Origin: Methyloversatilis discipulorum | GTDB taxonomy: Bacteria > Pseudomonadota > Gammaproteobacteria > Burkholderiales > Rhodocyclaceae | Length of the DNA: 64,000 bases | Direction of reading: 5' to 3' | Assembly: GCF_000527135.1 (NCBI RefSeq) | Contig: NZ_AZUP01000001.1 | Coordinates: 2,604,001-2,668,000, forward strand | Shown here: positions 54,719 to 63,952 of the stretch, one piece after another | Position numbering within the stretch: position 1 is the stretch's first letter | Layout: each line of letters opens with the position of its first letter | Position numbers and translations under genes: made by a program | The notes under the pieces: model-generated | What the model saw: the letters and a program-made list of their open reading frames with translations, nothing else | Told to the model about the DNA's origin: nothing | Database searches by the model: none

Positions 54719-55361
54719 GACGACGCTCCGGTCCGACATGGATTGCCGCGCTTTGCAGCCGCGCGCGCAGATCGCCCGGGACAACGCCCTGCGCAAGCAG
54801 CGCGGCGATCAGCCCGCTCATCCGCGCGGTGGCGATGCTGGCACCTCCGCCGCGTTCCGGATGACCGGCTTCGATCAGCGCGTGCGTGCCGAAGTCGGCC
54901 GCAGCGGTCGCCAGCCACGACAGCTCGCCCGGCGCGCAGCGCGCATCGCCGGTGACCGCGATGCAGTGCGCGAAGGCGGCCGGGTACGCCGGCGCGCCGC
55001 GCGCAGGCGCCGATGCGACCAGCGCGATGCCGGCGTCGGCGGCGTCGCGGCAGGCCTGCGCCAGCCGAGGGCTGGCGGTGGGCATGCCGAAGCTCATGTT
55101 GATCAACTGAACGCCCTCCCCGATCAGCCAGTAGAAGCCGTCGAGCACCGCATCGACCGTGGTTTCACGGCTGCGGTCGAACACCTGTGCCACCGCCAGC
55201 CGCGCCTGCGGCGCGTGCGCAAGCACGCAGCGCGCGATCTGGCTGCCGTGGCCGCGCGCATCGGCGTCCAGTGGCGCGGCTCCGGAGGTGGCATACACCG
55301 CGTCGCTCAAGCCGCGGTCCAGCGCACTGTCGAGCAGACCCACGCGAACGACGACGGTCAT
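54711..55361 (-). CDS. qhpE: Subtilisin-like maturation protease QhpE
   Basis: This 216-residue minimal subtilase removes the QhpC leader in characterised systems. The triad is visible: Asp11 in VGLLDSALD, His38 in RGHGSQIA and Ser175 in GGGASIATARMSG. The usual oxyanion Asn (A-x-GN) is replaced by ASAPARG. There is no signal peptide or propeptide, so it should act in the cytoplasm. It overlaps the qhpF stop (ATGA) and the CcmF-like start. Confidence 0.88.
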   Translation of the reverse strand: MTVVVRVGLLDSALDRGLSDAVYATSGAAPLDADARGHGSQIARCVLAHAPQARLAVAQVFDRSRETTVDAVLDGFYWLIGEGVQLINMSFGMPTASPRLAQACRDAADAGIALVASAPARGAPAYPAAFAHCIAVTGDARCAPGELSWLATAAADFGTHALIEAGHPERGGGASIATARMSGLIAALLAQGVVPGDLRARLQSAAIHVGPERRHA

Positions 55362-57088
55362 GCGGCGGCCTGCGGAAAATCGATGACGCAGTCGAAGGCG
55401 AGCTGCGACAAATCGCGGTGACTGACCACGACGCGCGTCGCCTGCGGCAGCAGCGCGTCGATCGCCGCCAGCGTGCGCAGTTCGAGCGCACCGTCGAGAG
55501 AGGACGTGCCCTCGTCGATCACCAGTACCGCTGGCGACATCAGCAGCGCGCGCGCCAAGGCGACCCGCTGCCGCTCGCCGCCGGACAGCGAGGCGCCGCG
55601 CGGCCCGACCGTCGCCTCCAGCCCGCCGGGCAGACGCGACAGGAAGTCGCTCACGCCGGCCGCCTGCGCCGCCTGCTCGACCTCGTCGCGACGCGCATCG
55701 GGCCGGCCGTAGCGGATGTTGTCGAACAGCGAGCCGGTGAACAGCACCGCCTCCTGCGACACGACGACGACGTGCCGGCGCAGCGTCGCGCGGTCGATGA
55801 GCTGCAGATTCACGCCGCCGATGGCCATCCAGCCAGCTGACGGTTCGAAGTGGCGATGCAGCAGATCGGTGAAGGTGGATTTGCCGCTGCCTGAATCGCC
55901 ACGCAGCCACACGCGGGCGCCGGCGGGAATGCTCAGGTTCAGGCCGCTGAAGGCCGGATGCGCCGCGCCCGGATAGCTGAAGGCGAGGTCGCGCACCACC
56001 AGGTCGCCGGTCGGCAGAACGTCTGCCGGCAGCGGCGCCGCATCGTCCGGCACGTCGAGCGAACGCAGTTCGTCGACACGGTTCAGGCCAACCTTCACGC
56101 GCTGCCACTGCAGATAGAGCCCCATCAGCGCATGCAGCGGCGCGCTGGCGCGCTGCACGCAGGTGGCGAAGGCGACCAGCGTCCCCAGAGTAAGCGGCTC
56201 GCCGGCCAGCATCGACAGGCTGCCGCCGACGAAGATGCCGATCACAGCGAGCGACAGCAGCAGGTTGGGGAAAGCGCCGCCCAGATAGCCGAACAGCTGC
56301 AGCGACAGCAGGCGCTCGCGCACCGTGCCGTGCAAGGCAGCGAGCCGTTCCAGCTCGCGCCGCTCGGCGGCGTGCGTCTGTATGCAACGCACCGCACCGA
56401 CCTTCTCGACCAGAAAGCTCGACACCTCGACACCGGCGTCGCGCGACTGCTGCGACAGCTTCTCGATGCGCGGTCGCACCCAGGACAGCACGATGCTGTT
56501 GAGCCCCATCAGCAGCGCGAGGAAGAGCGCCAGCTTGGGGCTGAGCATCCAGAGCAGCACGACGGTGCCGATCAGCGTGAGCACCGAATTGATCGCCGAC
56601 AGCACGGCGTCGACGGCGAAGCGCTGCACCTCGCCGAGGTCGCCCTCCAGCCGCGTCAGCAGGTCGCCCTGCCGCATGCGCGCGAAAAAGGCCGGCGACA
56701 GCCGCAGCACATGCGCGAACAGCGATTCGCGCATGCGATGGAGGATGCGCGCCGACGCCGCCACGTGAATGCGGCGGCAGGCGAAGCCGACCGCCAGCGC
56801 GGACAGTGCCAGCCCGACCATCCAGCCGCCGCTCGCCAGCACCGCCGCGCGATCGTGCGCGAGGATGCCGTCGTCAATCAGCGCCTTGGTCAGCAGAGGC
56901 TGGGCCAGGCCGGCCAGCACGGCGAGCAGCGACAGCAGAAGCACGGCCGCCAGCGCCGGCCACTCCGGCCGGATGAAGTCGCCGGCCCAGCGGTAGAGCG
57001 CGCCGAGACGACGGCCGCCCTGCCCCGCAGGCAGCGCCGCGACCGGCGCGGCGCTGCCTGCGGGCGCATGGAGTGCTTCTGCCCTCAT
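55358..57088 (-). CDS. qhpF: ABC transporter of QHNDH gamma subunit, QhpF
   Basis: This 576-residue half-transporter has an N-terminal six-helix exporter domain (about 40-330) and an ATPase with Walker A RGDSGSGKST, signature LSGGERQRVALARAL and Walker B VLVIDEGTSSLD. QhpF is thought to carry the crosslinked gamma subunit to the periplasm. It starts 5 bp after the qhpB stop and overlaps qhpE by 4 bp. In Paracoccus the order is E-F-G; here F precedes E. Confidence 0.9.
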   Translation of the reverse strand: MRAEALHAPAGSAAPVAALPAGQGGRRLGALYRWAGDFIRPEWPALAAVLLLSLLAVLAGLAQPLLTKALIDDGILAHDRAAVLASGGWMVGLALSALAVGFACRRIHVAASARILHRMRESLFAHVLRLSPAFFARMRQGDLLTRLEGDLGEVQRFAVDAVLSAINSVLTLIGTVVLLWMLSPKLALFLALLMGLNSIVLSWVRPRIEKLSQQSRDAGVEVSSFLVEKVGAVRCIQTHAAERRELERLAALHGTVRERLLSLQLFGYLGGAFPNLLLSLAVIGIFVGGSLSMLAGEPLTLGTLVAFATCVQRASAPLHALMGLYLQWQRVKVGLNRVDELRSLDVPDDAAPLPADVLPTGDLVVRDLAFSYPGAAHPAFSGLNLSIPAGARVWLRGDSGSGKSTFTDLLHRHFEPSAGWMAIGGVNLQLIDRATLRRHVVVVSQEAVLFTGSLFDNIRYGRPDARRDEVEQAAQAAGVSDFLSRLPGGLEATVGPRGASLSGGERQRVALARALLMSPAVLVIDEGTSSLDGALELRTLAAIDALLPQATRVVVSHRDLSQLAFDCVIDFPQAAA

Positions 57089-57093
57089 GCCGC

Positions 57094-58203
57094 TCAGCGC
57101 TGGAAGATGCGCAGCGAGGTGAGCACCTGATCGCCACCGCCCGGCGTGCGGATGTTGCCGATGCGCTTCAAGGTGGCGCTGTCATACACCGCGATGTCGC
57201 CCTGGGTGCCGCCGATGTACAGCTCCTTGCCGTCGCTCGACACATTCACGTTGTAGTAGGTGTGGTCGAGATCGACGCGGTCCATCTTGCCGGTCTTCGT
57301 GTTCACCTTCGTGAGCTGGGTATAGACGGTATAGGTTTCGTCGCGGCGCACCGGGTTCACCACGCTGGAGAACAGCACGACGCCGGCGTTCTCGAATTCC
57401 TTGAACTTCACCGTGTCCTTTTCGAGGTCCAGCGTCCAGATGCCGGCGCGCAGAGCAGACGGATCGCCTTCCGGCTTGTTCGCGTAAGCGACGTAGTAAG
57501 GCGTGGCGAACACATTGGTCTGTTCCCACTGCGGCCAGATCGCCAGCGTGTCCGGCTCGCCCTGTTCGCCGTTCTTCCAGCTGCGCCACGGGTGCTTGCC
57601 CTTGACTGCACCCGTCTGCGGGTCGAGCTTGAGCATGTCCCAGCTGAAGGCGTACAGCGTGTCGCCCTTGGCCGACCAGGCCAGCGTCGACACCCGGCGC
57701 GGCACCTTGAGCTTGCGTACCGGCTCGGCGTCGGTGCCGGCGTCGGTGCGGTAAATCGCGATGTAGGGATCGAGTACCTTGTACTCGCCCGGCAGCAGCT
57801 GGGTCGGGTTCACATAGACGGCCAGTTCCTTGCCGTCCGGGCTCAGGTCCATCGGGAAGGGCGATTTGCCACGGATGTCGCCGCCGGACAGTTCGGCGCG
57901 GAACACCTCCTTGCCGCTGTCCAGGTCGATGCCGGACACGGTTTCCCAGCGGTTGTGGATGACGTAGGCGGTCTTGCCGTCACGCGAATGCACCAGCGTG
58001 ATCGGGCTGTTGCCCATCGAGGTGTTCGGGATGGTGTGCGTCTTCACCACCTTGCGTTCCTTCGCGTCCATCACGAACACGAGGTTGGGGCGTGCGGCGG
58101 TCACCAGATAGTCCTTGGCCGCGAGGGCGGCGGTCGGGAGGGCGCCGAACAGGGCGACGCCGGAGCTGGCGGCCAGTGCGGCCGCCGTGGTCTTGATCTT
58201 CAT
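57094..58203 (-). CDS. qhpB: Quinohemoprotein amine dehydrogenase, beta subunit
   Basis: This 369-residue seven-bladed propeller has a signal peptide ending at AALAAKDYL. Repeats such as DGKTAYVIHNRW, SPDGKELAVYV, DTLYAFSWD and SSDGKELYIGG fit the QHNDH beta subunit, which shields the quinone site and holds the alpha and gamma chains. AAGAGGAAC precedes the ATG. It lies between qhpC and qhpF on the minus strand. Confidence 0.93.
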   Translation of the reverse strand: MKIKTTAAALAASSGVALFGALPTAALAAKDYLVTAARPNLVFVMDAKERKVVKTHTIPNTSMGNSPITLVHSRDGKTAYVIHNRWETVSGIDLDSGKEVFRAELSGGDIRGKSPFPMDLSPDGKELAVYVNPTQLLPGEYKVLDPYIAIYRTDAGTDAEPVRKLKVPRRVSTLAWSAKGDTLYAFSWDMLKLDPQTGAVKGKHPWRSWKNGEQGEPDTLAIWPQWEQTNVFATPYYVAYANKPEGDPSALRAGIWTLDLEKDTVKFKEFENAGVVLFSSVVNPVRRDETYTVYTQLTKVNTKTGKMDRVDLDHTYYNVNVSSDGKELYIGGTQGDIAVYDSATLKRIGNIRTPGGGDQVLTSLRIFQR

Positions 58204-58234
58204 GGTCAGCAGTTCCTCTTGTACGTTCGCGGGC

Positions 58235-58555
58235 TTACTTCGGGAACACGCTCTGCAGCGCCTTCCAGTCGCGTGCAGCGTCGTCCTTGCCGGTGTTCCA
58301 GTCCGGGTAGTTGTGCAGCGTGTCCGGCACCTGGGCCGGCCACCAGCAAGGGTCGGAACAGCCGTACAGGTCGGCTTCCATCGGCTGACACAGGCCGGCC
58401 ACGCCGAGGAAGGGATCCAGTTCCCAGCCCGGATCGAAGGTGGTGGCGCAGCCGGCGACGGCGGCGGTCATCGCAACCACCTTCTCGACCGCCTCGTCGT
58501 TCGGGGCGGCTTCGATCTGGTGGGCCTTGCGGTTCAGCGGTTTCAAGCGGTTCAT
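58235..58555 (-). CDS. qhpC: QHNDH gamma subunit precursor (CTQ-bearing)
   Basis: This 106-residue precursor carries all crosslinking residues. If the mature chain starts at Thr30, Cys36-Glu45, Cys56-Asp62 and Cys70-Asp78 correspond to the known Cys7-Glu16, Cys27-Asp33 and Cys41-Asp49 thioethers, and Cys66 with Trp72 to the Cys37-Trp43 cysteine tryptophylquinone. A 29-residue leader ([13 protein letters not shown]...) fits cleavage by QhpE. The ATG overlaps the qhpD stop by 4 bp. The product is the catalytic cofactor subunit for primary amine oxidation in the periplasm. Confidence 0.96.
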   Translation of the reverse strand: MNRLKPLNRKAHQIEAAPNDEAVEKVVAMTAAVAGCATTFDPGWELDPFLGVAGLCQPMEADLYGCSDPCWWPAQVPDTLHNYPDWNTGKDDAARDWKALQSVFPK

Positions 58556-59994
58556 AGTTCAGAGCTCCTGTTCGCGACGTGCTTGTGGAGGAAGGCGGGG
58601 TTCTTTTCGAGGATTTCGAGGTAGGCCTCGATGCCGAAATCGACCCACTCCCTGAGCAGTTCGCAGTAGTGATAGACCGGCGAATGCGGGTCGCTGAAGT
58701 TGGCGTAGGACTCGTGGTAACAGCCGCCGGAACACAGGTTGCGGATGCGGCAGGTCGAGCAGCCGCGCTCCGAGCGGTCAAGCGCGCCTTCGAGGAAGGC
58801 GCCCAGCTCCGCTTTCGCGATGCCGGTATCGACGTTGCCGAAGGTCGGCAGCTCGGAGCCGGTGAAGCGGTGGCAGAGATTCAGTTCGCCCTTGTGATCG
58901 ACCGCCAGCAGCCCGATGCCGGCGCCGCAGGGCAGCGCCTTGCGACGGCCCTCGTACAGGTCGGACAGCATCTGGTGCATGTTCGAGAAGCCGATGTTGC
59001 GGCCCTCGACTGCCGCCTCGACGTACTCGCGGCCCAGCGTTTTCATCGCGTCGAACACCGCGCGCAACTCGTCACCGACCAGGTTGAAGGTGGTGATCGG
59101 ATTGCTGGTGACCGGCGCGAAGCCCACTTCGGCGAAGCCGATGTCGTCTTTCAGGTGATGGTGGATGGCCGCCACGTCGGAATAGCCTGCGGTCAGCGTG
59201 ACCCGCGCACCGACCGCCCGCGAGGTGTAGCGCGAAAGCAGCATGCGCGCCTTCTTCGCCACCACCTCGTAGGTGCCCTTGCCGCCTATCGTCTTGCGGC
59301 GCAGGTCGTGCACCGCCTGCGGGCCATCCATGCTGATCGAGATGCCGAAGGCGTGTTCGTTGAACCAGTCGGCGATCTCTTCGGTGAGCAGCGTGGCGTT
59401 GGTGGTCAGCGAGAAGTCGACCTGCTTGCCCTCCTCGCGGCAACGCTCTTCCGCGTAGGCGGTGACCGCCTTGATCAGCCGCATGTTCGACAGCGGCTCG
59501 CCGCCGAAGAACACCACGTTGACGCGGTCGCGCTTCGCCCCTTCCTTCAGCAGCAGCTCGATGCTCTTCTTCGCCTTGTCGAAGTCGAGCTTCTCGCCCT
59601 TGGACGGCGTCGTCAGGTCTTCCTTGTAGCAGTAGGTACAGCTCAGGTTGCAGCCGGTGTTCACGTTCAGCACGATGGTGCTGAGCGGAAACTCGGTCAC
59701 GCTGATCCCGGCGCCGCGGTCGGCCACGGCGGGGTCGCCGCGCAGCACGCCCAGCGACTTCAGGTCCTCGATCGCGTCGGCGATCAGCGTCGGCGAGCCG
59801 CTGCCCGAGAAGCGCTGCAGCAGCTCCTCGAAACTGACGGTCGCCTTCGGCCGCACGAAATCGAGCACCTCGGTGGTCACGCCGTCGAGATCGAAGATGC
59901 CGGTGCTCGGCACGTGCAGCAGCACGCGCCGGCCCTTCACATCCACGTCGTGGAAGGCGTGCGTATCGACGTAAAGCAGGTTGGCTTCGGACAT
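58552..59994 (-). CDS. qhpD: Radical SAM peptide crosslinking enzyme QhpD
   Basis: This 480-residue SPASM-type radical SAM enzyme forms the Cys-Asp/Glu thioether bonds of QhpC. The SAM cluster motif is CNLSCTYC (Cys115, Cys119, Cys122). The C-terminal SPASM ligands lie in [18 protein letters not shown] and a later YHYCELL. It precedes qhpC and follows qhpA by 27 bp. An N-terminal segment of about 100 residues resembles a RiPP-recognition-like module, which is inference. Confidence 0.95.
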   Translation of the reverse strand: MSEANLLYVDTHAFHDVDVKGRRVLLHVPSTGIFDLDGVTTEVLDFVRPKATVSFEELLQRFSGSGSPTLIADAIEDLKSLGVLRGDPAVADRGAGISVTEFPLSTIVLNVNTGCNLSCTYCYKEDLTTPSKGEKLDFDKAKKSIELLLKEGAKRDRVNVVFFGGEPLSNMRLIKAVTAYAEERCREEGKQVDFSLTTNATLLTEEIADWFNEHAFGISISMDGPQAVHDLRRKTIGGKGTYEVVAKKARMLLSRYTSRAVGARVTLTAGYSDVAAIHHHLKDDIGFAEVGFAPVTSNPITTFNLVGDELRAVFDAMKTLGREYVEAAVEGRNIGFSNMHQMLSDLYEGRRKALPCGAGIGLLAVDHKGELNLCHRFTGSELPTFGNVDTGIAKAELGAFLEGALDRSERGCSTCRIRNLCSGGCYHESYANFSDPHSPVYHYCELLREWVDFGIEAYLEILEKNPAFLHKHVANRSSEL

Positions 59995-60021
59995 GGTGGC
60001 TGTTCCGGTGACGGCCCGCGC

Positions 60022-61635
60022 TCAGCGGATCGGGGGATCGTTGAAGCGCTGCACGGTGACGATCAGCGGCGCCGTGGCCTTGACCGTGCGCGTGCCGTCC
60101 TTGACCGCGGCGGTCACCTTCAGCTCGCCCGCGTTATTGGTTCGGTACTTGCGCTGCGGGTTGGGGCCGGCGTCATTGGTCATGAACAGGCCGGTCTGGT
60201 CGATGCGGCCGGCGAACTTCGCGTCCTTCATTTCCGCCGCCACCTTGTTCAGGTTGTCGAAGGACCAGGTCGCGGGCATTGCACCGAGCTGCACGTCGTC
60301 GGCCGTACCCTGCTTGCCGTCGGCGCCCACCGTGTAGGCCAGCGCTTCCAGCTGGGCCGGCACCTTGTTCATCGAGCCGCCGTTGCCGCCGACACGGGCC
60401 ATCGGGTGGTCGGGCGTGATCTTCACGTAGTCGATGCGCTGATAGACCTTGAGCGCGTCGCCGCTGCGTGCGTTACCCACCTTCACCTCGCGCGGTCCGG
60501 TCACCGCGTCCTTCGCCGACTCGACCTCGACCACCACGCGCTCGGCGCTGCGCTCGGCTACCGACACCACCTTCACGCCATTGCCCAGGCTCACGTCGCC
60601 GTCGAGACCGACGCCGTTGATGACGAGGCGGCCGCGGGTACCCGCCTTCAGCGCGGCCGGCTGCACCGACAGCACCATCGGCGTGGCGCCGTCGGCGCGC
60701 ACGGCGCGCAGCGTGCCGCCGATCGCGTCGTAACCGGACTCGAACCAGCGACCCGACAGCGAACGCCCCCCGTCGGCCAGCGTCATGACCTGGTTGATTT
60801 CGCGCTCGCCGCTCTTCAGCGTCGCGCGCCATTCGTGACCGGTGTAGACGAGTGCCGATCCGGTCAGCTGTTCGCTCGTGCCGTTCTCGTAGCGCACGGT
60901 CATGCTGACCGAATAGGCGTCGTTGCCGGTGCGCTTTACCGTGGCCGTACCTTCGTAGGCACCAGTTCCCGGCTTGTGGCCGACCAGGCGCCAGCTGCCG
61001 CTCGCGTCGGCCGGCTTCTGCGCCTTCCACGTGTTCCAGCTGTCGGACTCGAAGCCGTACACCTTGCCCAGTTCGACCGCGGCCTCGCCGGTGGCGATGT
61101 CGAACCAGTTGCGGTCGCGACCGCCAGCCTGGATCTCGATCGCCGGAAACTGACCGACATGGAAGTGCACCAGCTTGCGCCAGTCCGCCTCGGTGCGACG
61201 CTGTACCGCGATGCGGCCGTAGGAGTGGCAGCGCGCGCAGGTGTCGCCGATCAGCTTGTTCTCCGGGTGCTCGACCACGCTGGGCGTGCGGTCGACGATG
61301 TAGCGGTGCGCCGCCGACTCGTCCGGCGACAGGCCGTAGGCGTCCGACAGGTATTTGACGATGGCGCCGCGCTCGTCGTGGCTCAGCTTGACGCCGTGCG
61401 CGAAGGTCATGCGGGCGACCGTCATGTCCCAGCCTTCGGGCGTGCGGCGGCTTTCGCTGATGCGGTCCCACTTGCCGTCGCCCTTGGCGGAGTGACAGGA
61501 CGCGCACTTGGTATTGACCAGCGCCTCGCCCGCCGGGGCGGCCGCGTAGGCGCCAGCGACGCAAAGCTGGGTGAGCAGGCCGGTGGCAAGCGCGAGCGCT
61601 CGCTGCGACCTCCTGTTGAGTACTGTTCTGTGCAT
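60022..61635 (-). CDS. qhpA: Quinohemoprotein amine dehydrogenase, alpha (diheme) subunit
   Basis: This 537-residue subunit has a signal peptide (to GAYAAAP). It has two c-type hemes, CASCH at 44-48 and CARCH at 133-137, followed by three beta-rich domains (SYGRIAVQRR onward). It accepts electrons from the quinone of QhpC and passes them to a soluble carrier. AAGAGG precedes the ATG. It is the first gene of the minus-strand operon qhpA-D-C-B-F-E-ccmF-like-qhpG. Confidence 0.95.
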   Translation of the reverse strand: MHRTVLNRRSQRALALATGLLTQLCVAGAYAAAPAGEALVNTKCASCHSAKGDGKWDRISESRRTPEGWDMTVARMTFAHGVKLSHDERGAIVKYLSDAYGLSPDESAAHRYIVDRTPSVVEHPENKLIGDTCARCHSYGRIAVQRRTEADWRKLVHFHVGQFPAIEIQAGGRDRNWFDIATGEAAVELGKVYGFESDSWNTWKAQKPADASGSWRLVGHKPGTGAYEGTATVKRTGNDAYSVSMTVRYENGTSEQLTGSALVYTGHEWRATLKSGEREINQVMTLADGGRSLSGRWFESGYDAIGGTLRAVRADGATPMVLSVQPAALKAGTRGRLVINGVGLDGDVSLGNGVKVVSVAERSAERVVVEVESAKDAVTGPREVKVGNARSGDALKVYQRIDYVKITPDHPMARVGGNGGSMNKVPAQLEALAYTVGADGKQGTADDVQLGAMPATWSFDNLNKVAAEMKDAKFAGRIDQTGLFMTNDAGPNPQRKYRTNNAGELKVTAAVKDGTRTVKATAPLIVTVQRFNDPPIR

Positions 61636-62021
61636 CGAGTACCTCTTGAGTTGTTGGCCATGAATGCCGCCCGGTGGCGATGCGGCGTCTGTGGATCACG
61701 GCGCAGGCGGAGCTCGCCGGCCGTTGATCGACTATAGGAGTGGGGTCTGCGCGGGCGTTATCGCGAACCGGCCAGAGGTTCCGTTCGCACTATCAAGAAT
61801 CGGCCCGTTCGTCCGGACGCCGGCCGGCGGTGTATTGCCGGGGGATGTGGGCAGGCCTACCATGGGTTTCAGAGGAGTCCGGGCGAGCCGGGCGGGTCCG
61901 GTCTGCGCGCCGGAACGCACGCCGATCCGCAGACACAGAGAACGCCGCCATTTTCCGAAGCGTCATCCGTCCTGCCAGACAGCATGGGTTGCGCCGATCA
62001 CGAGCGGCGAAGGGAGTGAGC
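61636..62021. promoter_or_regulatory. Divergent qhpA/qhpR control region
   Basis: This 386-bp gap is the only one over 300 bp in the window. On the minus strand a TATAGT (61731-61736) could be the qhpA -10, leaving a leader of about 90 bases; no good -35 is at 17 bp, which fits an activator-dependent promoter. The qhpR start has AGGGAG at 62011-62016. I see no terminator, tRNA or strong symmetric operator. AraC-type half-sites are likely but cannot be named. Confidence 0.5.
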
Positions 62022-63086
62022 GTGAATACCGTTGAATCCACCCGCGAGATGCTGTCGCACGAACAGCCGGTCGGTCCCCAGGTGTGCTGCTTCGTCACCG
62101 AGGATCCCTGTCAGCACGCGGACAGCCTGCCGCAGTGGTCGCAGGAATACCTGCAACTGACCAGCGGTGAGTTCCGCGGCCGCATCGTCGAAATGTCGTC
62201 CGGCCCGGTGCAGCTGTTCCGCGAATCGATGGACCAGGTGATCGACGAGAAGGGCCATCCGCGGCCGTCGTCCTACACCTTCGGCGTGCCGATCAACGTG
62301 CATCCGGACGGCTACTGGCAGGCGCAGGAGGTGCGCCGCGACAGCCTGCTCACGCTGCTGCCGGGCGAGGAACTTCACTTCCGCACACCGCGGATGTCGG
62401 ACATCTTCGTCGCCGTGATCGACGCCGACACGCTGGATGGCTACGCCGAATCGGTGCTCGGGCGCGAAGTCGCGAGCGTGGTGGCGCGGACGCAGATGCA
62501 GACACTGCAGTCAGGTGCGGCGATGCGCTACCGGCAGGTGCTGCACGAGGTGATGTGCTGCGTGCAGTCGACACCCGAGGTGCTGCAGCACGCGGCCTCC
62601 TGTCAGGCGGTATCGGAATCCATCATCAATGCATCGCTCACCGCGCTGCTGTCGATTTCCGAGCGACCCGAGCGCAGCCGCGGCGGCCACGCCATCCACC
62701 GCGCCATCGTCGAACGCGCCCGGCAGTACATCCTTGCCAACCGCGACGCGCCACCATCGGTCAGCGACCTCAGCGTGCATCTGAAGATGAGCCGGCGCGG
62801 CCTGCACCATGCCTTCATGAACGTGCTGGGCATCAGCCCGGTCACCTTCCTGCGTTACGTGCGCCTGCACGGCGTACGAAAGGACCTGCTGCATGGCGGC
62901 CCGGACATGTCGGTCAGCAGCGCCGCCTGCAAATGGGGCTTCTGGCACATGGGCATGTTCTCGTCCTACTACAAGGCGCTGTTCGGCGAGTCGCCGTCGT
63001 CCACGCTGAAGCGACCGCCGCAGGTGCGGGCGCAGCCGTGGTCGTCGGGCACCGGCGACTGGCCCTTCCCCGGATTGTCGGACTGA
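62022..63086 (+). CDS. qhpR: AraC-family regulator of the qhp genes
   Basis: This 354-residue regulator starts at a GTG (62022) preceded by AGGGAG; another GTG is at 62016. The N-terminal 230 residues are a sensing domain with no recognised motif. The C-terminal AraC/XylS double HTH includes PPSVSDLSVHLKMSRRGLHHAF and VSSAACKWGFWHMGMFSSYYKALFGESPS (cited in parts: VSSAACKWGF and FSSYYKALFGESPS). QhpR activates the amine-dehydrogenase operon in response to amines in Paracoccus. It is divergent from qhpA. Confidence 0.9.
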   Translation: MNTVESTREMLSHEQPVGPQVCCFVTEDPCQHADSLPQWSQEYLQLTSGEFRGRIVEMSSGPVQLFRESMDQVIDEKGHPRPSSYTFGVPINVHPDGYWQAQEVRRDSLLTLLPGEELHFRTPRMSDIFVAVIDADTLDGYAESVLGREVASVVARTQMQTLQSGAAMRYRQVLHEVMCCVQSTPEVLQHAASCQAVSESIINASLTALLSISERPERSRGGHAIHRAIVERARQYILANRDAPPSVSDLSVHLKMSRRGLHHAFMNVLGISPVTFLRYVRLHGVRKDLLHGGPDMSVSSAACKWGFWHMGMFSSYYKALFGESPSSTLKRPPQVRAQPWSSGTGDWPFPGLSD

Positions 63087-63091
63087 AAAAA

Positions 63092-63123
63092 ACGGCCGCG
63101 ACGCGAGGAGAGCGTGCGGCCGT
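63092..63123 (-). terminator. Rho-independent terminator between qhpR and porin 2
   Basis: ACGGCCGC (63092-63099) pairs with GCGGCCGT (63116-63123), extended by ACGC/GCGT. On the minus strand it is followed by TTTTTTT (the A-run at 63086-63092). It terminates porin 2 and may act on qhpR. A second hairpin GGATTCC...GGAATCC lies at 63127-63149. Confidence 0.8.
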
Positions 63124-63169
63124 CAAGGATTCCCCCGGAGGCGGAATCCGCGAGGTCATAGTCGGTGCT

Positions 63170-63877
63170 TCAGAAGGTGCGCTTCACGTAGATCAGCCAC
63201 TTGCTGTCGCCGGTGTCCTTGCAGCGGATGCCGTTGTCGCAGATGGTGTAGAAGTTCTTGTCCGCGTTGGTGTCCACATACGCCACCGCCGCCTGCCAGC
63301 CCCCTTCGAAGTTCTTCGTCACGCCCACCTTCCAGTCGGTGAAGTCGTAGTCGTCGTAGTTCTTCACCTTCTGGTGACCGACGTGAACGTTGGCGATCCA
63401 CGACGGCATGAACTCGTAGTTCGCGTTCAGCTCGATGTAGTCCGATCCGTCCGAATCCGCGCCGAAGGACTTCTTGCTGAAACCGAAGTAGTCGGTCACC
63501 GCGTACGAGTACTTCAGCTGGATGAACTTCCACGTCACCGCCGCGTTCAGTTCCAGCGTGTTCAGGGTTTCGGTGCCCCCACCTGCCAGATCGAGCTTGC
63601 CGCCCGGGAAGATGAACTGCAGGAAGCCGACGTCGAAGGTCCAGTCGTCCACTGTCTTCGCGAAGCCGCCATAGACGTCGATCTCGCCGGTCGCGTTCGA
63701 CAGCGCCAGGTCGCTCACATTGGTGCCCCAGACGCCCAGGTAGGCGCCACTCTCGTGGGCGAGGTCGAAACCGCCCTGCACCGCCGGATTCTCCTGCGTG
63801 TAGCTGATGCCGCGGAAGATGTACTGCGAGAACAGGCCTACGTTCGCGCTGACGGTATAGGCCGGTGCCGCCGCTTC
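63170..63877 (-). repeat. Direct repeat, copy B (porin coding sequence)
   Basis: This is the counterpart of 50405-51112, in the same orientation 12.8 kb away. The pair frames the complete qhp operon together with qhpR, which makes it a substrate for homologous recombination or gene conversion. Confidence 0.8.
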
Positions 63878-63952
63878 TTCGGCGTGCACCGTGACGGATG
63901 CTGCGCACAGCGCCAACGCGGCGAGCGGGAGACGGATGAAGTTTGTGTTCAT
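63170..63952 (-). CDS. TorF-family putative porin (copy 2)
   Basis: This 260-residue outer-membrane protein has a signal peptide (MNTNFIRLPLAALALCAAS, cleavage near VHAEEA) unlike that of copy 1. From EAAAPAYTVS onward it is almost identical, with about five differences (N for K, E for S, V for I twice, and I for L near the C-terminus). Its own upstream region begins at 63953. The ATG has AAAGGT upstream. It lies just outside qhpR, on the opposite strand. Confidence 0.85.
   Translation of the reverse strand: MNTNFIRLPLAALALCAASVTVHAEEAAAPAYTVSANVGLFSQYIFRGISYTQENPAVQGGFDLAHESGAYLGVWGTNVSDLALSNATGEIDVYGGFAKTVDDWTFDVGFLQFIFPGGKLDLAGGGTETLNTLELNAAVTWKFIQLKYSYAVTDYFGFSKKSFGADSDGSDYIELNANYEFMPSWIANVHVGHQKVKNYDDYDFTDWKVGVTKNFEGGWQAAVAYVDTNADKNFYTICDNGIRCKDTGDSKWLIYVKRTF

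Noticed and set aside
58579..61737. A 1052-codon open frame antisense to qhpA-qhpC
   Set aside because: It arises from the GC-rich third positions of the opposite strand; its translation is low-complexity His/Arg/Ala-rich, and the minus strand encodes well-recognised qhp proteins.
50405..63952. Composite transposon with porin genes as ends
   Set aside because: No transposase, no terminal inverted repeats and no target duplication seen; the repeats are coding sequences.
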